NCBI GenBank assembly: GCA_902168205.1
Contig: CABHOK010000018.1
Location: 124,001-188,000 of the forward strand
Source of the DNA: an uncultured Chitinophaga sp.
GTDB taxonomy: Bacteria; Bacteroidota; Bacteroidia; Cytophagales; Cyclobacteriaceae
Length of the DNA stretch: 64,000 nucleotides
Reading direction: 5' to 3'
A program made the translations under genes and the position numbers. Under the pieces are notes generated by a model that saw only the letters and a list, made by a program, of their open reading frames with translations, searched no databases and was not told where the DNA came from. Shown piece by piece: positions 34,124-42,533 of this stretch. The first letter of the stretch is position 1. Each line of letters begins with the position of its first letter.

Positions 34124-34441
34124 CTAGTCTTTCTTCACGGCTTCTTTCGGATCAACAAACATAAACCCGCGCGCATCTTCACCCTCAAAGAAATCAACTT
34201 CCTTTCCGATAATATACATCGTGTGGCGCTTGTCAATATATACAGGTATCCCTGATATCGTATAGACTATATCTGTCTCCTTCTGTTTATCAAACCCGAT
34301 GAGTAACGATACCCCACAGCCACCACCTTTAACACCCACCCGCAGACCATATCCATCCGGAATATTTTTAGTCTGCATAATCTTCAGGATCTCCTCCGCA
34401 GCACGGGGTGAAATAGTAACAGGTTGAATGTTGTCGAACAT
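34124..34441 (-). CDS. HesB/IscA-like protein lacking the C-terminal CxC
   Basis: 105 residues from ATG 34441. The longer frame to 34582 adds a Cys-containing leader that reads into repeat sequence and has no family match. PVTISPRAAEEILKIMQTKNIPDGYGLRVGVKGGGCGVSLLIGFD matches A-type Fe-S carriers, with Cys42 present. The C-terminus EDARGFMFVDPKEAVKKD lacks the normal CGCG ligand pair. It therefore may bind Fe-S poorly or play a different role in cluster assembly. Confidence 0.87.
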   Translation of the reverse strand: MFDNIQPVTISPRAAEEILKIMQTKNIPDGYGLRVGVKGGGCGVSLLIGFDKQKETDIVYTISGIPVYIDKRHTMYIIGKEVDFFEGEDARGFMFVDPKEAVKKD

Positions 34442-34548
34442 AAATTTACACCAAGGGTTCTGGCAGCTTAAACACCTCTTAACCTGTCCGGGTTCATAGA
34501 AGTGTGGAACAATCGCGAAATAACGACTTTGGCTGCAGGAGACAAAAA

Positions 34549-34675
34549 GTGGAGGTTGGAAAATCGGGAGTCGGGAAGTCAAGTAGTCCGAAAGGCTGGA
34601 AAGACGGAGTGTCTTAACAGCTTCCCGTCTTTCGGACTTCCGGACTTTCGATCTTCCCCCACGCAGACTTCCGCC
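34549..34675. repeat. Family B repeat, self-complementary copy
   Basis: Both orientations lie side by side: GGAGTCGGGAAGTCAAG, TAGTCCGAAAGGCTGG, then CTTCCCGTCTTTCGGACTTC. AAAGACGG (34600-34607) pairs with CCGTCTTT (34625-34632) and GTCCGAAAG with CTTTCGGAC, giving a foldable unit between divergent genes. Confidence 0.6.
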
Positions 34676-34726
34676 ATTTTTTAAGATATTTGATTTTTAA
34701 ACTAAACATTTGGCATAACATACGAT

Positions 34727-35248
34727 ATGAACGCCCTTATTGAATTTGGTAAAATCTTAATTCCCGCCTCCGTTGTTTTATATGCAGCGTACCTGCTGGT
34801 GCGTACGTTTATTCAGAAGGAGATTGAAATGAAAAAACTGGAAGTGCGCGGACGTAGCATTGAAACAGTACTGCCAAGCCGCCTGCAGGCATACGAACGG
34901 ATGACGCTTTTCCTCGAGCGCATCTCGCCTCAAAACCTGCTTATAAGACTCAACACCTCCGGAATGCCTGCCCGTGACTTCCACCAGTTGCTGTTATCGG
35001 AGATCAGGAACGAGTACAACCACAACGCATCGCAGCAGGTATATATGAGTGAGGAAGTATGGAGCCTGATAAAAAGCGCAAAGGAAGATTTGATCGTTAC
35101 GATAAACGATTCCTCCAGTGAAATGAACGTGGAGGCTACTAGTATAGAACTTTCCAAGAAGATTTTCGAGAAATCGATCAACAAAGCTGTTGATCCTATA
35201 GCACACGCACTCACAGAGCTCAAAAAAGAAATTCAACGAACTTTCTAG
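34727..35248 (+). CDS. Uncharacterised single-pass membrane protein
   Basis: 173 residues. One N-terminal membrane segment (FGKILIPASVVLYAAYLLVRTFI, ~7-29) is followed by a basic-acidic soluble helical part: RGRSIETVLPSRLQAYERMTLFLERISPQNLLIRLN, FHQLLLSEIRNEYNHNASQQVYMSEEVWSLIKSAKEDLI and a C-terminal helix. I believe similar proteins are widespread in Bacteroidota as hypothetical or DUF7935-like entries, but I know no function. Its sequence shows no catalytic motif. Confidence 0.85.
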   Translation: MNALIEFGKILIPASVVLYAAYLLVRTFIQKEIEMKKLEVRGRSIETVLPSRLQAYERMTLFLERISPQNLLIRLNTSGMPARDFHQLLLSEIRNEYNHNASQQVYMSEEVWSLIKSAKEDLIVTINDSSSEMNVEATSIELSKKIFEKSINKAVDPIAHALTELKKEIQRTF

Positions 35249-35288
35249 GCATACTTTTTTGTTTGTCTGGGAACTAAACAGCACGGCT

Positions 35289-35690
35289 ATGGCTAAAAAT
35301 GTTTTCTTCGACATGGCAGTAAAAAAAGCTTCTGGTATCCTCGGAAAAAAGGGACGCCTGGTGCTGCTCGTATCTAAACTGGCACTGAAACTTCGCTCCG
35401 TAAATTGGAAGGACGTGAAAGCCGGTGATGTAAAAGAAAAATTTTTTACGCTGGGCAGATTACTGAAAGCTTATGCTTTAGGACACTACCGTGAGATACC
35501 GTGGAAACCACTGCTGTTGCTCACTGCTGCTGTTATATACTTTGTAAACCCTATCGATTTTCTTCCGGATTTATTGCCGGTTGTAGGTCTCACCGATGAT
35601 ATAGGTATATTAATGTCTGTCTTTACATCGTTTAGCGGTGAGATCGAAAAATTTATAGCCTGGGAGAAATCCCGTGTGATTTCGGTATGA
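35289..35690 (+). CDS. YkvA/DUF1232 membrane protein
   Basis: 133 residues from ATG 35289 (an in-frame ATG 30 nt earlier gives an unlikely extension). The family signature is the C-terminal IPWKPLLLLTAAVIYFVNPIDFLPDLLPVVGLTDDIGILMSVFTSF, including the NPIDFLPDxLPxxGxxDD box. DUF1232 proteins are small membrane-associated proteins of unknown role. The stop overlaps the start of the next gene (ATGA). Confidence 0.9.
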   Translation: MAKNVFFDMAVKKASGILGKKGRLVLLVSKLALKLRSVNWKDVKAGDVKEKFFTLGRLLKAYALGHYREIPWKPLLLLTAAVIYFVNPIDFLPDLLPVVGLTDDIGILMSVFTSFSGEIEKFIAWEKSRVISV

Positions 35691-36331
35691 ACAAGACAGC
35701 ACTCATTGCCGGAAGCACCGGTTTAATTGGCGGCCAGTTGCTGCAATTGTTATTGGACAGTGATCGCTATAGTCGCGTGATTGCACTTACACGTCAGGAC
35801 TTACCAGTTCAGCATCCCAAGCTTACACAACTCAAAATAGATTTCTCAAAACTTGGCGAAAGCCTCGATGATTTCAAGGCCGATGATATTTACTGTTGCC
35901 TTGGTACAACCATGGCCAAGGCCGGTACAAAAGAGAATTTTTACCAGGTAGATTTCTACTACCCGTTGTTGTTGGCGAAGTCGGGCAAACAACGCGGAGC
36001 TAAACAGTATATGCTGGTATCGGCATTGGGTGCTGATAAAAATTCTTCGATATATTATAACCAGGTGAAAGGTGAAATAGAAGAAGCGATTACGAAGGAA
36101 CACTTCGATGCAACACACATCTTCAGACCTTCACTATTGTTAGGCGCGCGTTCTGAACAACGCACGGGTGAAGATGCCGCCAAGATCTTCTACAGGATTT
36201 TCGGATTTCTCATTCCGAAGAAATACAAGGCTATAGATTCAGCCAACGTTGCCCGCGCCATGCTACACTTTGCATCACAAGAGCAAAAAGGTACTCACAT
36301 CCACGAATCCAAAGACCTCCAGCAATTCTGA
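35687..36331 (+). CDS. NAD(P)-binding atypical SDR, HTATIP2-like
   Basis: 214 residues. Rossmann N-terminus TALIAGSTGLIGGQLLQLLL, then DDIYCCLGTTMAKAGTKENFYQVDFYYPLLLAKSGKQRGAKQYMLVSALGADKNSSIYYNQVKGEIEEAI, with Tyr and Lys in the YNQVKGE arrangement of HTATIP2/TIP30-like atypical SDRs. The loop FRPSLLLGARSEQRTGE completes it. Substrate unknown. It is translationally coupled to the DUF1232 gene. Confidence 0.9.
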   Translation: MNKTALIAGSTGLIGGQLLQLLLDSDRYSRVIALTRQDLPVQHPKLTQLKIDFSKLGESLDDFKADDIYCCLGTTMAKAGTKENFYQVDFYYPLLLAKSGKQRGAKQYMLVSALGADKNSSIYYNQVKGEIEEAITKEHFDATHIFRPSLLLGARSEQRTGEDAAKIFYRIFGFLIPKKYKAIDSANVARAMLHFASQEQKGTHIHESKDLQQF

Positions 36332-36386
36332 TTGCCCTAATTTTTTCTATTTTTAAAAGGTGAATGAGGTGAGTATCGCTGCATTT

Positions 36387-36426
36387 ACAATTTTTTCAAT
36401 CTTAGAATATTTTAATTTTTCAATCC
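36387..36426. repeat. Family G repeat (TTTTTTCAATCTTAGAATATT)
   Basis: ACAATTTTTTCAATCTTAG and TTTAATTTTTCAATCC immediately before dtd; a second copy of the same vocabulary is at 42534-42580. Confidence 0.45.
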
Positions 36427-36430
36427 AGGT

Positions 36431-36883
36431 ATGCTTGCAGTCGTTCAGCGTGTCACATCATCATCCGTAACCATCGGGGGCCAGGTAAAAGCATCGATTG
36501 GTAAAGGACTACTGATATTAGTTGGTATAGAAGATGCCGATACCCAGGAAGATATAGATTGGCTTTCGGCAAAGATTGTAAACCTGCGAATCTTTAATGA
36601 TGCGGAAGGCGTGATGAACGTAAGTGTAAAAGAAGACGGTGGTGATATTATAGTTGTGAGCCAGTTCACTCTTCACGCCAGCACCAAGAAGGGTAACAGA
36701 CCATCATACCTGAAGGCTTCCAGGCCCGACATTGCCATACCTTTATATACTAATTTTGTAACAGCCGTTGAAGCTGCTTTAGGAAAGTCCGTACAAACCG
36801 GAGAGTTTGGTGCCGACATGAAAGTAAGTTTATTGAACGATGGACCTGTAACCATCATCATCGATACCAAGAACAAAGTATGA
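36431..36883 (+). CDS. dtd: D-aminoacyl-tRNA deacylase
   Basis: 150 residues, standard Dtd length. [41 protein letters not shown] at the start, the active-site [21 protein letters not shown] in the middle and the C-terminal cross-subunit Gly-cisPro region [11 protein letters not shown]. It hydrolyses D-aminoacyl-tRNAs (and glycyl-tRNA-Ala) as a homodimer. It overlaps the macrodomain gene by 4 nt. Confidence 0.97.
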   Translation: MLAVVQRVTSSSVTIGGQVKASIGKGLLILVGIEDADTQEDIDWLSAKIVNLRIFNDAEGVMNVSVKEDGGDIIVVSQFTLHASTKKGNRPSYLKASRPDIAIPLYTNFVTAVEAALGKSVQTGEFGADMKVSLLNDGPVTIIIDTKNKV

Positions 36884-37395
36884 GTCGCTTAAAACTGATA
36901 CAAGGCGATATAACAAAACTGCAAGTCGATGCCATTGTAAATGCAGCCAACAGCAGTCTGTTAGGAGGAGGAGGTGTGGATGGTGCTATACATCGCGCGG
37001 GCGGACCTCAGATACTGGAAGAGTGTAGGCAGATACGCAATAAACAAGGTGGTTGTAAAGCCGGTGAAGCTGTAATTACCAGTGGTGGTAATTTAAAAGC
37101 GAAACATGTTATCCACACCGTTGGCCCAGTGTGGAATGGAGGTTCAAAAAACGAAGAGCAACTGCTGGCGAATGCCTATCGTAATTCCCTTCGGGTAGCC
37201 ATTGAAAATCGCGTCAGCACAATAGCCTTTCCGAATATCAGCACCGGTATATATGGATTTCCGAAAAGGCGAGCCGCAGAGATAGCAATTGAAACCGTTC
37301 AACAGTTTTTGCAGGTGAATGAATCGATTCGTGAAGTTATCTTTTGTTGTTTTGATGAAGAGAATACCAATCTATACCAACAACTTTTAAAATGA
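36880..37395 (+). CDS. Macrodomain O-acetyl-ADP-ribose deacetylase
   Basis: 171 residues, MacroD/YmdB type. [38 protein letters not shown] contains the adenine-binding Asp and the catalytic Asn/Asp loop. VIHTVGPVW and [24 protein letters not shown] form the phosphate loop. It removes ADP-ribose or acetyl from O-acetyl-ADP-ribose. It lies in an ATGA-coupled series with dtd and the M15 peptidase gene, suggesting a joint damage-repair or quality-control transcript. Confidence 0.95.
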   Translation: MSRLKLIQGDITKLQVDAIVNAANSSLLGGGGVDGAIHRAGGPQILEECRQIRNKQGGCKAGEAVITSGGNLKAKHVIHTVGPVWNGGSKNEEQLLANAYRNSLRVAIENRVSTIAFPNISTGIYGFPKRRAAEIAIETVQQFLQVNESIREVIFCCFDEENTNLYQQLLK

Positions 37396-38069
37396 TGAAG
37401 ACAATATATATCGTATTAGGCATGCTGCTTGCCATAACAACACAAGCGCAGTATAAATACGGATTGAAGGTAACAAACCTGAAAGAATACCAGACGAGTA
37501 TAAAACAGAATCCGAAGAAAGAACTGATCGATCTGGAACAATATATACCGGGCATTGTACTCGACATACGTTATGCCACTACGAATAACTTTACGGGCGA
37601 GAAGATATATAACCTGGCCAAAGCATATGCACGCAAACCAGTAGCGGATGCTGTAAAACGTGCACAGGCAGAGTTGCAGAAGCAAGGTTTGGGTATTAAG
37701 ATATTCGATGCTTACCGGCCCTACAAAGCTACTGTGAAGTTTTACGAAGTATATAAAGACACAACGTATGTAGCTTCACCGTATAGAGGCTCTCGCCATA
37801 ATCGAGGCTGCGCTATTGATATGACCATTATCAACCTGAAAACAGGCGAAGAGCTGAAGATGCCTACCGGATATGATTCGTTTCAAAAGGAAGCATGGCC
37901 TAAAACTCCCATCAAAGATCCGGAAGCACGGAAGAACCGCGCGCTCATTATACAGGTAATGGAGAAGCAAGGCTTTAAGGTAAACAGCTCCGAGTGGTGG
38001 CACTTCGATTTTATAGGATGGCGAAACTACGAAGTGCTCGATATAGACTTCGAGGAACTTGCGAAATGA
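37392..38069 (+). CDS. Exported D-alanyl-D-alanine dipeptidase (M15D, VanX/DdpX family)
   Basis: 225 residues with a signal peptide ([20 protein letters not shown]); ATG 37392 or 37395 both possible. Motifs of the zinc enzyme: YATTNNFTG near the start, [14 protein letters not shown] carrying His and Asp ligands, and EWWHFDF with the third His and catalytic Glu. These enzymes hydrolyse D-Ala-D-Ala or trim muropeptides. The periplasmic signal and the lack of vanH/vanA argue for wall recycling, not vancomycin resistance. Overlaps the macrodomain gene by 4 nt. Confidence 0.92.
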   Translation: MMKTIYIVLGMLLAITTQAQYKYGLKVTNLKEYQTSIKQNPKKELIDLEQYIPGIVLDIRYATTNNFTGEKIYNLAKAYARKPVADAVKRAQAELQKQGLGIKIFDAYRPYKATVKFYEVYKDTTYVASPYRGSRHNRGCAIDMTIINLKTGEELKMPTGYDSFQKEAWPKTPIKDPEARKNRALIIQVMEKQGFKVNSSEWWHFDFIGWRNYEVLDIDFEELAK

Positions 38070-38127
38070 CAGCGATATGGCAGATTGATCATTTCATACT
38101 ATAATTTTGTAAACTATACTTTAACAC

Positions 38128-38454
38128 ATGACGATACAGGAAGCCCAGCAAAAGGTAGATGAGTGGATCAATACCACCGGTGTGCGATACTTTAATGAAC
38201 TTACCAACATGGCCATACTTACGGAAGAAGTAGGGGAGGTAGCGCGCATCATGGCCAGGCGTTATGGTGAACAATCGGAGAAAGAATCTGATAAGAATAA
38301 AGATCTGGGTGACGAACTTGCTGATGTTCTATGGGTAGTTATCTGCCTGGCTAACCAGACCGGTATAAATCTCACTGAAGCTTTTCACAAGAACCTGGAG
38401 AAGAAAACGCAACGCGATAAAGACCGGCACCAGCAAAACGATAAGTTGAAGTAA
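38128..38454 (+). CDS. MazG-like nucleotide pyrophosphohydrolase
   Basis: 108 residues, single domain. The alpha-helical NTP-PPase motif is visible: MAILTEEVGEVARIMARRYGEQ with the ExxE pair and KDLGDELADVLWVVICLANQ with the ExxD pair, giving four acidic magnesium ligands. It hydrolyses non-canonical or excess NTPs to NMP and PPi. Its monocistronic position after the M15 gene does not identify the substrate. Confidence 0.9.
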   Translation: MTIQEAQQKVDEWINTTGVRYFNELTNMAILTEEVGEVARIMARRYGEQSEKESDKNKDLGDELADVLWVVICLANQTGINLTEAFHKNLEKKTQRDKDRHQQNDKLK

Positions 38455-38595
38455 GGGTATAGCGGTCACTTAACTGTATATACTCTGGTATATCGGTTCT
38501 CCAGCGCTTATGTTTTTGCAAAATGTGTACGTGTGTGCTTGGAGCTCTCATAAATTTAAAGGAGTTTAGCATAGACCTAAATCTTTTTACTCGCT

Positions 38596-39711
38596 ATGGC
38601 AGAAAATCAACGTTTCCTGGCGCTCGATGTGTTTCGGGGCATGACGGTATGTTTCATGATCATCGTAAACTCCCCGGGTGACTGGAGTATAGCATACGCT
38701 CCACTCATGCATGCGCGGTGGCATGGATTTACACCCACTGATTTAGTATTTCCGTCTTTTCTGTTTGCTGTTGGCAATGCCATGGCATTTGTGATGTATA
38801 AATATGAAGCATTGGGCGACACTGTATTCTGGCAGAAAACACTCAAGCGATTCCTCATTATTTTCCTGTTGGGATATTTACTATACTGGTTCCCGTTCTA
38901 CGATTTTGAAGCAGGGGCATTTAAGCCGATCAGCACAACGCGTATTCTCGGAGTATTGCAGCGTATAGCATTATGTTATCTCATAGCTTCCGTGGTGTTG
39001 CACTATAGCTCGAAAAAGGTTGCGGTAGCATTCAGTGTCATTATATTGTTAGGATACTGGTTGTTGCTATATGTCAATGGCGATCCAAACGATCCTTATA
39101 GTCTCGCAGGGTATTGGGGTAATGCTCTTGATTTCTATGTGCTGGGTGAAAAACATTTATATCACGGCGAAGGCGTACCGTTTGACCCGGAAGGTATACT
39201 AAGCACGTTGCCTTCGGTAGTAAACGTGATCTTCGGCTATATAGCCGGTGACTATATCCGCAAGAAAGGCAACTCATACGAAACGATTGCCAAGTTACTC
39301 ATGACGGGTGCTGTATTGATTTTGCTGGCACTTACATGGAACATGGTGTTCCCCATCAACAAGAAAATCTGGACCAGTTCCTTTGTACTGCTAACCGTTG
39401 GACTTGATCTGCTGATATTACCAACCCTGATGTTCATCATCGAAATAGAGAAGCGCCAAAAGTGGACTTACTTCTTCGTTGTCTTCGGAAGAAACCCTTT
39501 GTTTATATACCTGCTATCTGAATTGTTGTTGATAACGCTATACCTGATTCCCGTAGGCGATGCAAGTCTGCAACGCTGGTTTTACAGAGATATATTCTCA
39601 AGCATAGCTAGTCCGAATCACGCATCGTTCCTATTCGCCCTATTCTTCATGCTAACGTGCTGGGCAGTAGGGTATATATTGGATAGAAAGAAGATCTACA
39701 TTCGAGTTTAG
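38596..39711 (+). CDS. HGSNAT-like (DUF1624/DUF5009) integral membrane acyltransferase
   Basis: 371 residues, about ten membrane segments. RFLALDVFRGMTVCFMIIVNSPGDWSIAYAPLMHARWHGFTPTDLVFPSFLFAVGNAMAF is characteristic of the heparan-alpha-glucosaminide N-acetyltransferase family, including the conserved His in the W-HGFTPTDLVFP loop. The family transfers acetyl groups across the membrane to sugars in eukaryotes; the bacterial acceptor is unknown, perhaps a periplasmic glycan amino sugar. Confidence 0.88.
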   Translation: MAENQRFLALDVFRGMTVCFMIIVNSPGDWSIAYAPLMHARWHGFTPTDLVFPSFLFAVGNAMAFVMYKYEALGDTVFWQKTLKRFLIIFLLGYLLYWFPFYDFEAGAFKPISTTRILGVLQRIALCYLIASVVLHYSSKKVAVAFSVIILLGYWLLLYVNGDPNDPYSLAGYWGNALDFYVLGEKHLYHGEGVPFDPEGILSTLPSVVNVIFGYIAGDYIRKKGNSYETIAKLLMTGAVLILLALTWNMVFPINKKIWTSSFVLLTVGLDLLILPTLMFIIEIEKRQKWTYFFVVFGRNPLFIYLLSELLLITLYLIPVGDASLQRWFYRDIFSSIASPNHASFLFALFFMLTCWAVGYILDRKKIYIRV

Positions 39712-39720
39712 CGATAGCAG

Positions 39721-39876
39721 CGAGGAAAGGCGTAGCTAGCTGCAAGTTGCTGGCCTCTGGCTTCCGGATGATTTTCTGTAGGTATAGATGCTGCTAATAG
39801 CCCCTGAGTAGGCTTTCGGCTGTATTTTCCTGTAGCCTGAAGCCAGCAGCCGTTTCTCGCAGCTCACGGCTGGTAA
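39721..39876. repeat. Family D repeat cluster overlapping the comB 3' end
   Basis: AGCGAGGAAAGGCGTAGCTA, GCTGCAAGTTGCTGGCCTC, TGTAGCCTGAAGCCAGCAGC, CTCGCAGCTCACGGCTGG. CTGGC/GCCAG words occur in both orientations. The last unit extends over the comB stop codon at 39864. Confidence 0.5.
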
Positions 39877-40574
39877 CTCACCAGTTTCCCTTCCTTCAGT
39901 ACAGGCACCACACCATACTGATCCAGCGTCAGGCAGTATTGGATGTCTTTGAAGATGTTTAGTTTGGCGAGGCGTCTTACGTGGCTCGAGTCTTTCAGAT
40001 AATCTACGAGGTCGTGTTTGGCTTGATTATATAATTGTCGTGCAGCTACAGGAGCATCGCATTCGGGTTGAACTTGATCTTTTAGTAAATCTACTACTGC
40101 ACCGGCGAACAATGTGTCTTCCAGATTTACTTTTCCTTTCCACCCGGCACAAACTACCAGGATGTTGTCGGTTCCGTTGGCCAGGTAATTTGTTACAGCA
40201 GTCAGGTTGAGAAATGAACCGATGATGATTTCACGTGCACCTGCAGATTTCGCTATAGCCTGCGTGCCATTCGTAGTTGTAAAAGCAATCTTCTGTCCTT
40301 TCAGTTTTTCGTCCATATACTCAAACGGAGAATTACCGAAATCAAAACCATCTACTTTTTTGCCATCACGTTCGCCTGCAGTGAAGTAGCCTTTGTCTTT
40401 CATCGCGAGGCAGTCTTCCATTTTGGCAAACGGAGTAATGCTGGCAATGCCATGGGCAAAAGCGGTTGTCATGCAGGAAGTAGCACGCAGTATATCTACT
40501 ACTACTACAGTGCGGTCGCTTACGGTATATAAATGCATCAGTTCGGGACTAACGCATACGTCAATGGTTCTCAT
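39864..40574 (-). CDS. comB: 2-phosphosulfolactate phosphatase family protein
   Basis: 236 residues from ATG 40574 (the longer frame adds a non-conserved 9-residue start). ComB features are TIDVCVSPELMHLYTVSDRTVVVVDILRATSCMTTAFAHGI, YFTAGERDGKKVDGFDFGNSPFEY, AFTTTNGTQAI and VCAGWKGKVNLEDTLFAGAVVDLL. ComB hydrolyses 2-phosphosulfolactate to sulfolactate, known in coenzyme M synthesis and in Bacillus spores. ComA, ComC, ComDE are not nearby, so the route in this organism is open. Confidence 0.93.
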   Translation of the reverse strand: MRTIDVCVSPELMHLYTVSDRTVVVVDILRATSCMTTAFAHGIASITPFAKMEDCLAMKDKGYFTAGERDGKKVDGFDFGNSPFEYMDEKLKGQKIAFTTTNGTQAIAKSAGAREIIIGSFLNLTAVTNYLANGTDNILVVCAGWKGKVNLEDTLFAGAVVDLLKDQVQPECDAPVAARQLYNQAKHDLVDYLKDSSHVRRLAKLNIFKDIQYCLTLDQYGVVPVLKEGKLVSYQP

Positions 40575-40593
40575 AGAAAGAATTATAAAAATC

Positions 40594-40664
40594 CATTGCA
40601 CAAAGGGACACGGAGGTTTACACAGAGTTACTCAAAGTATATATCTGTGCCCCTTGTGCAGGAG
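40594..40664. repeat. Family E repeat, foldable copy near gcvT end
   Basis: TTGCACAAAGGGACACGGAG at the left and CTGTGCCCCTTGTGCAGG at the right are imperfect reverse complements. Read on the minus strand the stem is followed by ATTTTTA, so it may terminate gcvT transcription. Confidence 0.55.
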
Positions 40665-40668
40665 TAGA

Positions 40669-41751
40669 TTATATCAATGGTAATTTGCTTACCTGGGCTT
40701 TCAGCGCGCGGCCGCGCACGTCAATATATATATCAGAGCCGACTGCTGTGTTGGCAGTTGTAACGTAACCAAGTCCTATACCGATACCCAATACTGGCGA
40801 CATGGTGCCTGAAGTAACTTTACCGATAATATTTCCGGTCGCATCTTTAATACTATAGTCGTGGCGTGGTATACCTTTATCAACCATTTTAAAACCAACC
40901 AGTTTTTTCGTTACACCTTCTTCTTTCTGCTTCTTGATAGTAGCAGAGTTGGTGAAGTCTTTTGTGAATTTGGTGATCCATCCAAGTCCGGCTTCCAATG
41001 GAGAAGTAGTATCATCAATGTCATTGCCGTATAAACAGAATCCCATCTCGAGGCGAAGTGTATCGCGTGCGCCTAAGCCGATCGGTTTGATGTTTTCATC
41101 TTTACCAGCCTCGAAGATATCGTTCCATACTTTTTCAGCGTATTGCTTGTTTACGTATATCTCAAATCCGCCAGCACCGGTATAGCCCGTGTTTGATATC
41201 ACCACATCTTTCACTCCGGCAAATTCGCCAATAGCAAAGTGATAATATTTTATAGCGCTGAGATCAGTCTTCGTTAACTTCTGAAGAACACCTGCAGCCT
41301 TCGGACCCTGCACAGCAAAGAGACAAATATCATCCGAGATATTTGTCATCTCAGCACCTTTCGTATTGAACTTGCTGATCCAATTCCAGTCCTTTTCAAT
41401 GTTGCTGGCATTAACAACAATCAGGTAGTCGTTGTCTTTTATTTTATATACAATGAGGTCGTCAACAATACCGCCTGTTTCGTTTGGCAAGCATGAATAT
41501 TGCGCCTGGCCGTCTACCAACTTAGATGCATCGTTGCTGGTTACACGTTGAATAAGATCAAGTGCCTGCGGACCTTTCACCGTAAACTCGCCCATGTGCG
41601 ATACATCGAACACACCTACACCGTTGCGCACAGCCATGTGTTCTTCAATGTCTGACGAATAACGAACCGGCATGTTATAACCGGCAAAAGGAACCATCTT
41701 GCCTCCCAACTTTGCGTGGAGGTCATTCAGGGGAATGTATTTTAAATCCAT
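40669..41751 (-). CDS. gcvT: Glycine cleavage system aminomethyltransferase (T protein)
   Basis: 360 residues, standard length. [40 protein letters not shown] at the N-terminus with the DVSHMG motif, [12 protein letters not shown], and [14 protein letters not shown] and [21 protein letters not shown] with the folate-binding region; the C-terminal domain has [21 protein letters not shown]. It transfers the methylene carbon from H-protein-bound aminomethyl lipoate to tetrahydrofolate. gcvH and gcvP are not in the window. Confidence 0.97.
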   Translation of the reverse strand: MDLKYIPLNDLHAKLGGKMVPFAGYNMPVRYSSDIEEHMAVRNGVGVFDVSHMGEFTVKGPQALDLIQRVTSNDASKLVDGQAQYSCLPNETGGIVDDLIVYKIKDNDYLIVVNASNIEKDWNWISKFNTKGAEMTNISDDICLFAVQGPKAAGVLQKLTKTDLSAIKYYHFAIGEFAGVKDVVISNTGYTGAGGFEIYVNKQYAEKVWNDIFEAGKDENIKPIGLGARDTLRLEMGFCLYGNDIDDTTSPLEAGLGWITKFTKDFTNSATIKKQKEEGVTKKLVGFKMVDKGIPRHDYSIKDATGNIIGKVTSGTMSPVLGIGIGLGYVTTANTAVGSDIYIDVRGRALKAQVSKLPLI

Positions 41752-41810
41752 AATGCTCGTTTAGGTGCGCGAATGTACTGTTATCCTTTTAGGGTTCCAA
41801 AGCCGGTAGT

Positions 41811-41928
41811 CGTTATCCGTTAATTGTACCGGGATCAAAACTCTTTGTGTTCCTTGGAGTCTTCTCTGTGATTTCTTTGTGCAATTGTTTTTTTTGCATT
41901 CAACGATTAACTCTTAACGGATAACGGA
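41811..41928. repeat. Families A and E repeats between gcvT and the His-rich lipoprotein gene
   Basis: CGTTATCCGTTAATTG (41811-41826) and AACGATTAACTCTTAACGGA (41902-41921, unit continues to 41928) are family A in opposite orientation. Between them, AACTCTTTGTGTTCCTTGGA and CTTCTCTGTGATTTCTTTGT (41835-41885) are family E. Confidence 0.55.
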
Positions 41929-41933
41929 CAGAC

Positions 41934-42383
41934 TCAAAGTGCCTTCGCCTGTTCAATAGCCGCCAGCATATCTTCACGCACCTTCTTCACCTTCTCCATT
42001 TCATTATCCAGGTACTCGCGTTTTTTTGCTTCATCGGTAATGCCTTCCGGTTTGAACTCACGCATCCATACACGCATAGCTTTGTCAGCTTCATCCAATT
42101 TGGTAATGGCGCTTTCAATTTCATTTTTCTTATCACCGGCAGTGTTATCCTCAAGTTTCTTTTTAAGACCTTCTTTCAAAGTATAGATATCACCCATCTT
42201 CGGCATGACTTCATCGTGTATAGCCATCACCTCGCTATAGAGTTTAGTATTGGGAGATGCATCCGCAGAATCATGAGCATGATGATCGTGGTCATGACCA
42301 TGTTCATGATCATGCGATTTCTGTCCGCAAGCATATAACAATACCAGTAAAGCGAGTGACGATAGTTTTAATATAATTTTCAT
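41934..42383 (-). CDS. Lipoprotein with histidine-rich metal-binding stretch
   Basis: 149 residues. Signal II peptide MKIILKLSSLALLVLLYAC with lipobox Cys19. Immediately after come about ten histidines alternating with Asp/Glu (HDHEHGHDHDHHAHD, ~24-38), a probable zinc, nickel or copper-binding tail. The remaining ~100 residues are helical and charged (EVMAIHDEVMPKMGDIYTLKEGLKKKLED onwards). Relatives in Bacteroidota are uncharacterised, sometimes called viral A-type inclusion protein. Likely outer-membrane or periplasmic facing. Confidence 0.85.
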   Translation of the reverse strand: MKIILKLSSLALLVLLYACGQKSHDHEHGHDHDHHAHDSADASPNTKLYSEVMAIHDEVMPKMGDIYTLKEGLKKKLEDNTAGDKKNEIESAITKLDEADKAMRVWMREFKPEGITDEAKKREYLDNEMEKVKKVREDMLAAIEQAKAL

Positions 42384-42422
42384 ATATGTATAGATGTTAA
42401 AGTAATGATGCAGTAAATTTAG

Positions 42423-42484
42423 TAGTTAATCGGTAGCCGTTATCAGTTAACGTTAATGGTTATCTGTTATTCGTTATCCGTAAA
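42423..42484. repeat. Family A repeat cluster
   Basis: TAGCCGTTATCAGTTAACGT, TAATGGTTATCTGTTATTCG, TTATCCGTAAAG: consecutive approximations of GTTATCCGTTA, upstream of the aromatic operon and of the divergent lipoprotein gene. Confidence 0.6.
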
Positions 42485-42533
42485 GTATACATGCCAACAG
42501 AGATTTCATTAAGTATTATATTATAAGGCCGCT

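Noticed and set aside
34442-34582. Cys-containing N-terminal extension of the IscA-like protein
   Set aside because: The frame has CLSCQNPWC, tempting as a metal site, but it runs into the repeat region and has no counterpart in A-type carriers.
37392-38069. Vancomycin resistance vanX
   Set aside because: The protein has a signal peptide, and no vanH/vanA/vanR/vanS genes are nearby; wall recycling is more likely.
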